This document shows, piece by piece, positions 17,299-24,742 of a stretch of DNA of 32,710 nucleotides (position 1 is its first letter; every line of letters begins with the position of its first letter). A program made the translations under genes and the position numbers. The notes under the pieces are model-generated. The model did not search any database. It worked only from the letters and a program-made list of their open reading frames with translations, and was not told the origin of the DNA. The stretch spans positions 1-32,710 of the forward strand of contig JAIPCF010000028.1 in NCBI GenBank assembly GCA_021738385.1, given 5' to 3'. This DNA is from Sulfuritalea sp. (GTDB lineage Bacteria > Pseudomonadota > Gammaproteobacteria > Burkholderiales > Rhodocyclaceae).

Positions 17299-18942
17299 AT
17301 GCTCCGACGAGAAAGAATGTCAGCGGTCGATACGGCCTGGCTGCGAATGGATCGCCCGACGAACCTGATGATGATCGTCGGCGTCATGGTGTTCAAACAA
17401 AAGATGGACTTTGCCCGGTTGCGCAATACGATCGACGCGCGCCTGGTCGGACGTTATCGCCGTTTTCGTCAATGTGCCATTCAGGAAGTCACCGGCGCTT
17501 TTTGGCAGGACGATCCCGATTTCGATCTCGATGCACACCTGAAACGCCGGGCGCTGCCGGCCAAAGCCGGCAAGAAGGAATTGCAGGCGCTGGCCGGAGA
17601 GCTTGCCGTGCAGCCGCTTAATCCGGGCAAGCCGCTTTGGCGCTTTGACCTGATCGAGAACTATGATGGCGGTTCGGCGATGGTCGTGCGCATCCACCAC
17701 AGTATCGCGGATGGCATTGCATTGGTGGGCGTCATCCTTTCAATGACCGACACTTCGCCCAACGCTCCGGCGCAAAAAAAGGTCGCTCCGGGAAAGGAAG
17801 AAACAGAGACCGAGGACTTGCCCGAAGAAGGCCTGCTCGAAACGCTCTCCCAGACAATCAACTCGGCGCTCAGCATGGGCACCGAGTTGGGAGGCAAAGC
17901 ATTGGATCTGGCCTCGGACCGGGATCGCCTGACAACCTATGGCATGCATGGCGTTGGACTATTGACCGAACTCGCCAAACTACTCGCCATGCCCGTCGAT
18001 TCGCCGACCAGTCTCAAAGGCAAGACCAGCACGGTAAAACGTGTTGCTTGGTCCGATCCGATCCCGCTGGCAGAGGTAAAAGCCTTGGGCAAGGCGCTCG
18101 GCTGCTCGGTCAATGACATCTTGCTCTCCGCAGTGGCGGGCGCCTTCCGTGCCTACTTTCTGCAGAAGGGTGAATCGGTTCGCGACGTAGGCGTTCGCGC
18201 CATGATTCCAGTCAACTTACGCTCAGCCAAGCACGAAGGCACGCTGGGCAATCGTTTCGGCCTCGGCACATTGCTGCTACCCCTGCATGAAGGCAATCCT
18301 TTTGCGCGACTCTTCATCGTGCGAGAACGCATGAATGAACTCAAGGGCTCATATCAGCCGCCGCTAACCCTGGGCATACTCGCCGCAGTCGGCGTCGCGC
18401 CGAAGATTGTGCAGCAACAGTTCCTGGATATCCTGGCCGCCAAGGCCAGCACCGTAATGACCAACGTGCCGGGACCCAAACAACCGCTTTATCTGGCCGG
18501 ATCACGGCTTGATCAGTGCATGTTCTGGGTGCCGCAGTCAGGTGACATCGGGATTGGCGTATCGATCTTGAGTTACAACGACAACGTTCAGTTCAGCCTG
18601 ATCACCGACCGCCACTTTGTTCCCGACCCGGAAACCATCGCCCCGCTATTTGCCGTTGAATTCGAGAAAATGGTGCTGGCTTTGCTGATGCTCGAATGGG
18701 ATACCCAGTTTGATCCGGCCTTGGTCGAGCAGGCACTTTTCGGCACGGAGCTGCTGACGCCGCTCAGTGCCGGGAAAGCTTCGAAATCCGCTGCAGGTAA
18801 GCGTAGAGGAAGTCGACCAAGGACGAAGGCAGCCAGCAAGACTGCGCCGACATCCCATCCCATGCCTGCTACGGCCAAAGCGCCGCCTCCTGAAGTCGTG
18901 GCGCCGGTCAGAGTACCGAAACGCTTTCGCAAACTGGCCTGA
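17299..18942 (+). CDS. Wax ester synthase / diacylglycerol O-acyltransferase (WS/DGAT)
   Basis: This enzyme joins acyl-CoA to a fatty alcohol or to diacylglycerol, forming wax ester or triacylglycerol. From the ATG at 17299, with GAGG upstream, it has about 547 residues. The catalytic HHSIADG motif (HHxxxDG) is at 133-139, and the family elements MDRPTNLMMI, PLWRFDLIE, SVNDILLSAVAGAFR, NRFGLGTLLLPL, TNVPGPKQPLYLAGS and GIGVSILSYND follow in order. The C-terminal 60 residues are an unusual basic Ala/Lys/Pro tail (GKASKSAAGKRRGSRP, VPKRFRKLA) outside the conserved fold. It diverges from ACBP and converges with the TPR gene (3 bases between their ends). Together with the reductase at 22435 it would complete wax ester synthesis. 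Confidence 0.93.
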   Translation: MLRRERMSAVDTAWLRMDRPTNLMMIVGVMVFKQKMDFARLRNTIDARLVGRYRRFRQCAIQEVTGAFWQDDPDFDLDAHLKRRALPAKAGKKELQALAGELAVQPLNPGKPLWRFDLIENYDGGSAMVVRIHHSIADGIALVGVILSMTDTSPNAPAQKKVAPGKEETETEDLPEEGLLETLSQTINSALSMGTELGGKALDLASDRDRLTTYGMHGVGLLTELAKLLAMPVDSPTSLKGKTSTVKRVAWSDPIPLAEVKALGKALGCSVNDILLSAVAGAFRAYFLQKGESVRDVGVRAMIPVNLRSAKHEGTLGNRFGLGTLLLPLHEGNPFARLFIVRERMNELKGSYQPPLTLGILAAVGVAPKIVQQQFLDILAAKASTVMTNVPGPKQPLYLAGSRLDQCMFWVPQSGDIGIGVSILSYNDNVQFSLITDRHFVPDPETIAPLFAVEFEKMVLALLMLEWDTQFDPALVEQALFGTELLTPLSAGKASKSAAGKRRGSRPRTKAASKTAPTSHPMPATAKAPPPEVVAPVRVPKRFRKLA

Positions 18943-18945
18943 GGC

Positions 18946-19728
18946 TCAGTCCTCAAGTTCCGATTTTGCGAGTTCGACATCGAGGCGCTCCATGGCGTCG
19001 ACCGGCGTTGCCGCCGCCGCCTTTTCGTAGAGTTTGACCGCTTCGTTCATCTTCTTGTCGCCGAACAGCATGACCAGCGCATTGGCGTATTCGATGCAAC
19101 CGATCGCTGAGTCCGGCGCCAGCTTCAGAGACGTGTCGAAGTGCTTGGTGGAGAGATCCTTGCTCGCGCCGTAGGTCAGCTTGCCGACCATGGAACCGAC
19201 CTTGTCGACCACCTCGGCGTGATAGGCGCCCAGCGCGCTATGCGCGTCGGCATGCTTGGCATCAAGCTTTAAAGCCGTTTCCAGCGCATTCTTGATCTTG
19301 CCACCCAATCCCTGCGTCAAGGCCTTGATCACCGAAATGCCCTGACTGTATCGACCCAGCGCATAAGCCTGAATATAGTAAGCGTTGGCGTTTTTCGGCT
19401 GCGCTTGTTGCAGCTCATCGCAACGCTCGGAAATTTCCTGGAACAGCACCAGCTTCTTCTTCTCGTCGCTCTCAAGATAGTTGCCGTAAATCATGGCGGC
19501 CTTGTTGGCTGCGTTATAGCCATCGACACCCGCTGCCAGACCGGCTTCGAAGGCTTTCTGGAATTCACCCTGGTGATACAAACGCCAGGCTTCCTGAACC
19601 GCTGCATCAACGGGAAACGGCTCTCGATCACCTCGATGCAGCCGATCCCAGTTCTTTTTCAGGGCGGCGCCCGCGTATACAAACGACTTGTCCGCATGCG
19701 GGAACTTTTTCCAGGCCGGCTTTGCCAT
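18946..19728 (-). CDS. TPR-repeat protein of unknown role
   Basis: This is a 260-residue soluble protein built of helical pairs of the TPR kind. Recognisable units include AWRLYHQGEFQKAFEAGLAA, NANAYYIQAYALGRYSQGIS, KLDAKHADAHSALGAYHAEV, LKLAPDSAIGCIEYANALV and NEAVKLYEKAAAATPVDAME. No signal peptide or membrane segment is seen. The ATG at 19728 is preceded by AGGAG. It is the last gene of the leftward cluster phasin, patatin, TetR, TPR, and it is followed head-on by WS/DGAT. TPR proteins mediate protein contacts, so a scaffold role on the lipid droplet is possible but is inference from position. Confidence 0.82.
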   Translation of the reverse strand: MAKPAWKKFPHADKSFVYAGAALKKNWDRLHRGDREPFPVDAAVQEAWRLYHQGEFQKAFEAGLAAGVDGYNAANKAAMIYGNYLESDEKKKLVLFQEISERCDELQQAQPKNANAYYIQAYALGRYSQGISVIKALTQGLGGKIKNALETALKLDAKHADAHSALGAYHAEVVDKVGSMVGKLTYGASKDLSTKHFDTSLKLAPDSAIGCIEYANALVMLFGDKKMNEAVKLYEKAAAATPVDAMERLDVELAKSELED

Positions 19729-19749
19729 GCTGCATCTCCTCTCGTGTGT

Positions 19750-20397
19750 TCAGGCAGTTAGGTAATCTTTTGACAACTCGTCGAACAGTTTGCGCGAGCG
19801 CCCGACCAGGTAGGGCGCCGCGAGCGCCATGACCTGAAACGCGCCGCGCGCCAGGCTTTCACCGCCGATTTTTCGGCGTGGATCACTGACAAACTCGAAC
19901 GACAACCAGTAGGTCGCAACGACTGTCATGTTCAGGGCAAGGGCCTGTATTTCGGGAGTCGACGCTTTCATGTCGCCGGTGGCTACCAGGCCCCGACAAA
20001 TTGCCGCCGCGGTTTGCACCTTGTGCGCGACGATGCGCTTGAAGTGGATTTCCAGATGCCGATTGCGTGACAGCAGTTCGTTGATGTCGCGGTAGAGAAA
20101 ACGAAACTTCCAGATGCCCTCGAATATCAGGTGCAGAAACAGCCAGATATCCTCGACATTGGGCGCGCGCCTTACCGGTGCGGACAGGGTTTCTTCTATT
20201 TCCCGCTCGAAATCGGCAAACAGGGACTCGATGATCTCGTCCTTGTTGTGAAAATGGTAGTAGAGATTGCCGGGGCTGATTCCCATCTCGTCCGAAATCA
20301 GCTGTGTCGTGACGTTCGGCTCGCCGAAATCGTTGAACAGCACCAATGATGTTTCCAGAATGCGCTCTCGTGTGCGGCGCTTTGGCTTTCTTTCCAT
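19750..20397 (-). CDS. TetR/AcrR family transcriptional regulator
   Basis: This 215-residue regulator has an N-terminal TetR DNA-binding domain: RERILETSLVLFNDFGEPNVTTQLISDEMGISPGNLYYHFHNKDEIIESLF (residues 9-60 approx., helix-turn-helix in the middle). The C-terminal domain is a helical ligand pocket typical of the TetR_C group of fatty-acid regulators. It lies 21 bases upstream of the TPR gene, is in the same leftward direction and is probably co-transcribed with it. A 22-base inverted repeat upstream (20416-20437) may be its own operator. In this setting a fatty acyl ligand is a fair guess. Confidence 0.9.
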   Translation of the reverse strand: MERKPKRRTRERILETSLVLFNDFGEPNVTTQLISDEMGISPGNLYYHFHNKDEIIESLFADFEREIEETLSAPVRRAPNVEDIWLFLHLIFEGIWKFRFLYRDINELLSRNRHLEIHFKRIVAHKVQTAAAICRGLVATGDMKASTPEIQALALNMTVVATYWLSFEFVSDPRRKIGGESLARGAFQVMALAAPYLVGRSRKLFDELSKDYLTA

Positions 20398-20415
20398 CAG
20401 TCACCCGTCTCGACC

Positions 20416-20437
20416 ATTCTGTTGAGGATAGCAGAAT
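20416..20437. promoter_or_regulatory. Candidate operator upstream of the TetR gene
   Basis: ATTCTG (20416-20421) and CAGAAT (20432-20437) are complementary half-sites with 10 bases between. They lie 18 bases ahead of the TetR start codon, a usual place for autoregulation. The half-sites are short, so chance is possible. Confidence 0.3.
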
Positions 20438-20466
20438 CCTCTGAGCCTTCCTTCATGGGTCGGGAA

Positions 20467-21699
20467 TCAGGCAGCATGAGGCCGCATCCGTTTGAGAGCC
20501 CGTTCCAGATCGTCCAGCGTGTCGGACAACGTCAATGCAGTCACTCCCATGGTACTCGCCCGGCGACGTTTCAGCAGGGCCATGCGTCGCGCCAGTGAGC
20601 GATGTGGATCGGTGAGAACGGCGCGGTTGATTGATACCCCATGGCGGGCCAGTTTCGGGGCCAGTTCATCGTAACGCTCCAACAAATTCTCGCGAGTCTT
20701 GCGATAGGCCTGCTCGGAGAGCCGCTTGCGGTCCGCATAACTGAACATGTTGTTGAAGAACATGTCGGCATCGTCCCGATGCGGCTCGAAGAGAATGACG
20801 TCGGCGTTCTTGTACTCGATGTCGTACTTCGCCAAACCGGTTTCCATGCGCGAATGAATGATTGCGCGGAAGGTTTGCGCCAGAACCACCGGCAGACCGC
20901 CATCAATCAGACGGCGGCGTTTGACGTGCTTCTCGTGCGACGCAAGATTGGCATCGAATGGAACCAGTGGGTTGATGCAGAGCACCAGTTCAACCCCTTC
21001 CTTTAGCGCCACAGAGGCGTGCAAGGTTTTTCTCAGCGCACCGTCGACAAACCAGTGGCCATCGATTTCGACTGGCGGGAACAATCCAGGCAACGCGGCA
21101 CTGGCTTCAATTGCCGTCGAAATAGGCACATGATCGTGACCTTTGGAACCAAATGCGACCGACGAGCCTGAATCGAGATCCGTCGCCACCAGAAACAGGC
21201 GTTTCCTTAGTTTCCGGAAGTCGTTGGTAAGCTTGGGAAGGCAAAACAGCCTTGTCAAAAAGTCATCGATCCCCGCGCTATTGAAAATTCCGGTAGGAAT
21301 CGCCTGCGACAAACGCTGAAACGAGGCCACGAAATCCTTCTGCAGTGGATTGCGCACATAATCTCGAAGGGAGTCGAACAGCAGCGCTGGAACCATCGCC
21401 GCTCGCCGCCCATACTCGCCAAATGCAGGCTTGAGCAACATGCCGGGCTCAAACGGAACCTCGGCCGAATCGCTGTAGATAAACATCCGGTACATATAGG
21501 CCGGACTCAGGCCGTTGGCCAAGCCAGCGGCGATGAAGCTGCCCGCGCTGACTCCAACATAAACATCGAGATCATTGAAATCAAACCCGTCCAGCGCTTC
21601 CGCGAGCGCCATGAGCGCTCCGATCTCGTAGATTGCACCGAGCGGGCCACCACCCGCCAGCGCCAATGCCACTCGAGGCTTCTGGTCTGCCGGTTTCAT
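20467..21699 (-). CDS. Patatin-like phospholipase/lipase
   Basis: This 410-residue protein has the patatin Ser-Asp dyad. The oxyanion hole is AGGGPLGAIYEIG (about residues 15-27), the nucleophile is Ser51 in GVSAGSF, and Asp218 is in the FVDGAL motif. ASAALPGLFPPVEIDG is the usual block ahead of it. The C-terminal 150 residues form a long helical extension seen in larger bacterial patatins. No signal peptide is present, so it acts inside the cell. It lies between the phasin (upstream) and the TetR gene, all leftward. In this place a role in mobilising acyl chains from stored wax or triacylglycerol, or from membrane lipid, is likely, but the substrate is not shown by the sequence. Confidence 0.9.
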   Translation of the reverse strand: MKPADQKPRVALALAGGGPLGAIYEIGALMALAEALDGFDFNDLDVYVGVSAGSFIAAGLANGLSPAYMYRMFIYSDSAEVPFEPGMLLKPAFGEYGRRAAMVPALLFDSLRDYVRNPLQKDFVASFQRLSQAIPTGIFNSAGIDDFLTRLFCLPKLTNDFRKLRKRLFLVATDLDSGSSVAFGSKGHDHVPISTAIEASAALPGLFPPVEIDGHWFVDGALRKTLHASVALKEGVELVLCINPLVPFDANLASHEKHVKRRRLIDGGLPVVLAQTFRAIIHSRMETGLAKYDIEYKNADVILFEPHRDDADMFFNNMFSYADRKRLSEQAYRKTRENLLERYDELAPKLARHGVSINRAVLTDPHRSLARRMALLKRRRASTMGVTALTLSDTLDDLERALKRMRPHAA

Positions 21700-21749
21700 G
21701 TCAAAACACTCCGCCGGCAGCCATCAGCCAATGTCATGGCGTTGCGCTA

Positions 21750-22220
21750 TCAGGAAGCAGCCTTGGGCGCTGCCTTCGGTGCAGATTTGCGCACTACGCG
21801 ACTTGCCGGCTTGGCCGCAGCCGCTTTGGGCTTGGCGGCGCCATTCAGTTTCGCCACCTCGGCTTTCAATTCGGTAACACGCTTCGCAAGGGCATCAACA
21901 TCTGCCTTGGTTGGAACACCAAGACTGTTCAAGGAACGCGCAACGCGATTCTCGAAAACCTGCTCAAGCTTGTCCCAGGTACCGGTAGCCTTGGCGGCCA
22001 TATCGGTAACCTTGTCCTCTGCCACTTTGCGAGTTTTCTTCTGGATCGACTCGCCTTCACGAACCAGAGCGTCGAATACCTTGTTGCCTTCCTGCTGCGC
22101 CTTGGCAAAAGCGCCGAGACCCGCCAACCATATCTGCTGGGCAGATTCACGAATAGTGGCGGAAAGCTGGCCATCTTGACCGGCTGATTTGAGTTTCTTG
22201 ACCACAAGCTTCTTTACCAT
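21750..22220 (-). CDS. Phasin-family granule-associated protein
   Basis: This is a 156-residue phasin of the PhaF/PhaI type. The amphipathic helical domain is visible in QQIWLAGLGAFAKAQQEGNKVFDALVREG, followed by DMAAKATGTWDKLEQVFENRVARSL and a short heptad segment DVDALAKRVTELKAEVAKL. A short Ala/Lys/Pro tail (AKPASRVVRKSAPKAAPKAAS region) ends the protein, like the basic tails of PhaF proteins. I start at the ATG at 22220, which follows AGGAGA; the ORF is open to 22325. It diverges from the reductase gene across 214 bases. Phasins coat PHA granules. Here, beside wax-ester genes, it may coat wax or triacylglycerol droplets; that is inference. Confidence 0.9.
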   Translation of the reverse strand: MVKKLVVKKLKSAGQDGQLSATIRESAQQIWLAGLGAFAKAQQEGNKVFDALVREGESIQKKTRKVAEDKVTDMAAKATGTWDKLEQVFENRVARSLNSLGVPTKADVDALAKRVTELKAEVAKLNGAAKPKAAAAKPASRVVRKSAPKAAPKAAS

Positions 22221-22269
22221 GACATTCTCCTGAACGATTAATTTCCGATGCCTCTTTGGCGAGACAGCA

Positions 22270-22286
22270 GCAGACGCTGTGTCTGC
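22270..22286. promoter_or_regulatory. Palindrome in the phasin/reductase divergent promoter
   Basis: GCAGAC (22270-22275) and GTCTGC (22281-22286) pair around a 5-base centre. The site sits 50 bases upstream of the phasin start and 148 upstream of the reductase start, inside their shared divergent region, so it is a candidate operator. It has no clear sequence match to the site near the TetR gene. Confidence 0.25.
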
Positions 22287-22434
22287 CATGGATGAAAGTC
22301 TAGCGAGTTGGATTAGAGAGGTCACACTAAAGTCCTGGGTGAAACCCTCTAGGATTCATAGCTTCTGTATCATTCACACAGGATGCCGCCGGTAAGGACC
22401 GCGTGCACTAACCGAAGAAAGTGAGGAGACTGCA

Positions 22435-24423
22435 ATGATTTATTTCGTCACCGGAGCGACAGGGTTCATCGGCAAGCGACTGGTTGCCAGACTGCTGGAG
22501 AAGCCGGCAGCCACGGTTTACTTCCTCACCCGCGACAAAAGCCCGGAACGCCTCGCTGTGCTCTATGACTACTGGAAGACCGACCAGAAACGCGCGATAC
22601 CGATTGTCGGCGACCTGCTGCAGCCCAGCCTTGGCGTCGGCAAGGCCGACATCAAGAAGCTTGCAGGCAAGGTCAACCACTTCTTCCATCTGGCCGCCGT
22701 GTATGACCTCGGTGCCAGCGCAGAAACGCAGATGGCGGCAAACGTCGAAGGCACCCGCAATACGGTGCAACTGGCGGAACAACTCCAGGCGGGCTGCTTT
22801 CACCATGTCAGCTCGATTGCCGCCGCAGGCTTGTTCGAGGGCGTCTTCCGCGAGGACATGTTTGAGGAAGCCGAGAACCTCGAGCATCCCTATTTCGGCT
22901 CCAAGCATGAATCGGAAAAGATTGTCCGCAAGGAGTGCAAGCGGCCCTGGCGGGTCTATCGCCCCGGTGTGGTGGTCGGCGATTCACGTACCGGCGAAAT
23001 GGACAAGATCGACGGCCCCTACTACTTCTTCAAACTGATCCAGAAAATGCGCAGGCTGATGCCGGCATGGATGCCGGCCATTGGCCTTGAGGGCGGCCGC
23101 ATCAATATCGTGCCGGTCGATTATGTGGTCGACGCGATGTATTTTCTTGCGCACAAGAAGGGTCTGGACAAGCGCGCCTTCCACCTCACCGACCCGCATC
23201 CGCGTCGTGTCGGCGACGTGCTCAACATTTTCTCCCGTGCCGGTCATGCGCCGGAAATGGCCATGCGCGTCAATGCCGCCCTGTTCGGCTTCATTCCGCG
23301 CGGTGTCAAAAAGAGCCTGATGGCGCTGACGCCGGTGCGGCGCATCCGCAACGCGGTGATGAAGGATCTTGGACTGCCCGAAGACATCCTGCAGTTCGTC
23401 AATTACCCGACCCGCTTCGACAATCGTGAAACGGAAAAAGCACTGGCCGGCTCCGGCATCAGCGTACCGAAGCTGGAAGACTACGCCTGGAAACTGTGGG
23501 ACTACTGGGAGCGCCGCCTTGATCCCGACCTCTTCATCGACCGCAGTCTAAAGGGGCGTGTCGCCGGCAAGGTGGTGTTGATCACCGGCGGTTCATCGGG
23601 CATCGGCAAAGCGGCGGCGTTCAAGATTGCCGAGGCTGGCGCGGTCACCATCATCGTCGCCCGCGACATGGAAAAAATCAACGAAACCCTGGCCGAAGCC
23701 AAGAGTCGTGGCCTCAAGATGATTGCCTACTCAGCCGACGTCGGCGACGAAGCGCAGTGCGCCGAACTGATGGCCAAGCTCAACGACAAACACGGCGGCG
23801 TCGACATCCTGGTGAACAACGCCGGCCGCTCGATCCGGCGCGGTATCGAGACTTCCTACGACCGCTTCCATGATTTCGAGCGCACCATGCAGGTGAACTA
23901 CTTCGGCGCCCTGCGCCTGACCCTGGGCGTGTTGCCGGGCATGACGGCAAAACGCGCGGGGCATGTCATCAACATCTCCTCGATCGGCGTGCTGACCAAC
24001 GCGCCACGCTTCTCGGCCTACGTCGCCTCGAAGGCGGCGCTCGACGCCTGGACACGCTGCGCGGCCTCGGAGTTCGTTGATCGCGGTGTCGAGTTCACCA
24101 CCATCAACATGCCGCTGGTGAAAACGCCCATGATCGCGCCGACCAAGCTCTACGATCATGTGCCGACCCTGACACCTGATGACGCCGGCGACATGATCGT
24201 CGATGCCATCATCCATCGTCAGGTACGCATTGCCACGCGGCTGGGCGTCTTCGGGCAGGTTCTGCACGCCGTGGCGCCACGCATCGCGCAGATCATCATG
24301 AACACCACCTACCGCATGTTCCCCGACTCTGGCGCGGCAAAGGGCAAGGGCGACGCTGCTCCGGCGCTACCTTCGGCTGATCAGGTGGCCTTCAGCCAGT
24401 TCATGCGCGGGATTCACTTCTAG
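22435..24423 (+). CDS. Two-domain fatty acyl-CoA reductase (alcohol-forming, Maqu_2507-like)
   Basis: This 662-residue protein has two Rossmann domains. The first has TGATGFIG (6-13), HHVSSIAAAGLF and Tyr153/Lys157 in HPYFGSKHESEK, as in extended SDR/fatty acyl-CoA reductases. The second has TGGSSGIG (384-391), NNAGRSIRRG and Tyr529/Lys533 in YVASKAALD, as in classical SDRs. The order, the length (661-662) and the conserved blocks between them (FREDMFEEAE, MDKIDGPYYFF, FVNYPTRFDNRE, LKGRVAGKV, ISSIGVLTNAPRFSAYV, TINMPLVKTPMIAPTK) match the Marinobacter enzyme that reduces fatty acyl-CoA to the alcohol in two NADPH-dependent steps. The ATG at 22435 follows GAGGAG. It diverges from the phasin gene and converges on an outer membrane protein gene. 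It would supply the alcohol for the WS/DGAT at 17299. Confidence 0.92.
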   Translation: MIYFVTGATGFIGKRLVARLLEKPAATVYFLTRDKSPERLAVLYDYWKTDQKRAIPIVGDLLQPSLGVGKADIKKLAGKVNHFFHLAAVYDLGASAETQMAANVEGTRNTVQLAEQLQAGCFHHVSSIAAAGLFEGVFREDMFEEAENLEHPYFGSKHESEKIVRKECKRPWRVYRPGVVVGDSRTGEMDKIDGPYYFFKLIQKMRRLMPAWMPAIGLEGGRINIVPVDYVVDAMYFLAHKKGLDKRAFHLTDPHPRRVGDVLNIFSRAGHAPEMAMRVNAALFGFIPRGVKKSLMALTPVRRIRNAVMKDLGLPEDILQFVNYPTRFDNRETEKALAGSGISVPKLEDYAWKLWDYWERRLDPDLFIDRSLKGRVAGKVVLITGGSSGIGKAAAFKIAEAGAVTIIVARDMEKINETLAEAKSRGLKMIAYSADVGDEAQCAELMAKLNDKHGGVDILVNNAGRSIRRGIETSYDRFHDFERTMQVNYFGALRLTLGVLPGMTAKRAGHVINISSIGVLTNAPRFSAYVASKAALDAWTRCAASEFVDRGVEFTTINMPLVKTPMIAPTKLYDHVPTLTPDDAGDMIVDAIIHRQVRIATRLGVFGQVLHAVAPRIAQIIMNTTYRMFPDSGAAKGKGDAAPALPSADQVAFSQFMRGIHF

Positions 24424-24436
24424 GCGACGCGCCGCG

Positions 24437-24462
24437 AAAAGTCGGCGCTGGTGATACGGCGG
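24437..24462 (+). repeat. Dispersed 26-bp repeat, copy 8 (just after the reductase stop)
   Basis: It matches the consensus at 23 of 26 positions on the plus strand and begins 13 bases after the TAG of the acyl-CoA reductase gene. Confidence 0.7.
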
Positions 24463-24611
24463 TTGGAGGAGGCAAGTGCCCCCATGGTTCCTCCATCGCC
24501 CCCGCCGCTTACTATGAATAGAAGATGCGGCCAAGCTGAACCAGACCGAACGTTCTCATTGACCTTGTCTGCTTCAAGCTATTTCGACGTGGTGCCTGAT
24601 TTTCGAAATGG

Positions 24612-24680
24612 GGCGGCCTCAAATAGGAAGTGCAACACATTACTTCCCGGTGTGTGTTGCACTTCCTGTTTGAGGCCGCC
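24612..24680. repeat. 28-bp near-perfect inverted repeat with 13-base loop
   Basis: The arms are 24612-24639 and 24653-24680. They pair at 27 of 28 positions, and the remaining position can form a G-U pair in RNA. The arms contain GGAAGTGCAACACA and its complement. A second GGAAGT/ACTTCC pair inside gives an alternative shorter fold. It lies between convergent genes, so it could end both transcripts, but it lacks T-tracts and is much longer than a normal terminator stem. Two facing copies of an insertion-sequence end, or a MITE, fit the structure better. Confidence 0.85.
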
Positions 24681-24742
24681 AAAGAATTCAAGCGATGTGA
24701 TACCGCAGATGTACATGGTTGCGAAAACCTTGATTGTCGCAA

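Larger units (their letters stand above)
24424..24742. other. Intergenic stretch with two repeats, no gene seen
   Basis: This 319-base gap lies between the convergent reductase and outer-membrane genes. It holds one copy of the dispersed repeat (24437-24462) and a 69-base hairpin (24612-24680). No reading frame here looks like protein. The rest shows no motif that I recognise. Confidence 0.7.
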
